From contig JBKJIQ010000033.1 of the NCBI GenBank assembly GCA_046598395.1, positions 1-52,715 on the forward strand: a stretch of 52,715 nt of DNA, read 5' to 3'. The notes under the pieces were generated by a model. That model was not told where the DNA came from. It did not search any database and worked only from the letters and a program-made list of their open reading frames with translations. The translations under genes and the position numbers were made by a program. The DNA is from JAENVU01 sp046598395 (GTDB taxonomy: Bacteria; Actinomycetota; Acidimicrobiia; IMCC26256; JAENVU01). Below, piece by piece: positions 52,662 to 52,715 of the stretch (position 1 is the stretch's first letter; each line of letters opens with the position of its first letter).

Positions 52662-52715
52662 TTCCCCCGCGGGCGTGGTGGGTGTTGGTGGTCGGGCTAC
52701 GGGTGGGTGGGCGCA

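Overview
The window is a GC-rich, densely coded bacterial chromosome segment. It looks like an actinobacterium, most plausibly of the Acidimicrobiia type. The pointers are the fatty-acid/steroid-style CoA enzymes, two TetR regulators, a P450 with a CxxHxxC ferredoxin, a mycothiol-type PIG-L deacetylase, neocarzinostatin-fold secreted proteins, and many starts that sit 6-7 nt behind a TAnnnT box, as in leaderless mRNAs. The taxonomic call is inference; no rRNA or other marker gene is present.

Layout. 1-1580: the last codons of an IS630-type transposase, then an aldehyde dehydrogenase. 1664-6111 (minus): cold-shock protein and an acyl-CoA operon (CoA-transferase-like protein, acyl-CoA ligase, acyl-CoA dehydrogenase). 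6195-11182 (plus): a hypothetical gene, then a TetR-headed run of DUF1330, metallo-beta-lactamase fold, DUF6282 amidohydrolase-like, a dimeric-barrel-like protein and a nitroreductase. 11184-16540 (minus): P450, ferredoxin, a UGSC-family protein whose ORF is interrupted by one in-frame TGA, a 363-residue protein of unknown function, a D-2-hydroxyacid dehydrogenase, a Gfo/Idh/MocA oxidoreductase and a small lipoprotein. 16586-18589: a decayed surface-protein gene. 18597-21299: MaoC-SDR-isomerase operon divergent from a TetR gene. 21397-32424 (minus): an 11-kb run with a branched-chain-amino-acid-type ABC transporter followed by an oligopeptide-type ABC transporter and a coupled lipoprotein. 32647-35127: PIG-L deacetylase, a channel-like membrane protein and ArfB. 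35270-41466 (plus): a second, complete oligopeptide ABC operon. 41500-52460: housekeeping genes (ABC-F, Lon, glutathione peroxidase, fumarase, RNA uracil methyltransferase, EttA, DUF885 peptidase-like). 52461-52715: no recognisable gene; it holds three copies of a 13-bp GC-rich repeat. Apart from the decayed gene, no gene-free gap exceeds 300 bases.

The main discovery is at 14520-15080. Two short ORFs in the same frame are separated only by TGA, and reading that TGA as selenocysteine gives a continuous 186-residue protein with the U-G-S-C motif of the UGSC (seleno)protein family. It lies third in a tightly packed operon behind a P450 and its ferredoxin, so a selenium-dependent redox step may be linked to P450 chemistry. 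The other unusual structures are a composite Liv/Dpp transporter operon with two gene fusions, a DppF with a 140-residue proline-rich tail, tandem 64-bp hairpin repeats at 32485, a duplicated translation-start region at 10477-10593, and a nested perfect palindrome at 21311-21368.
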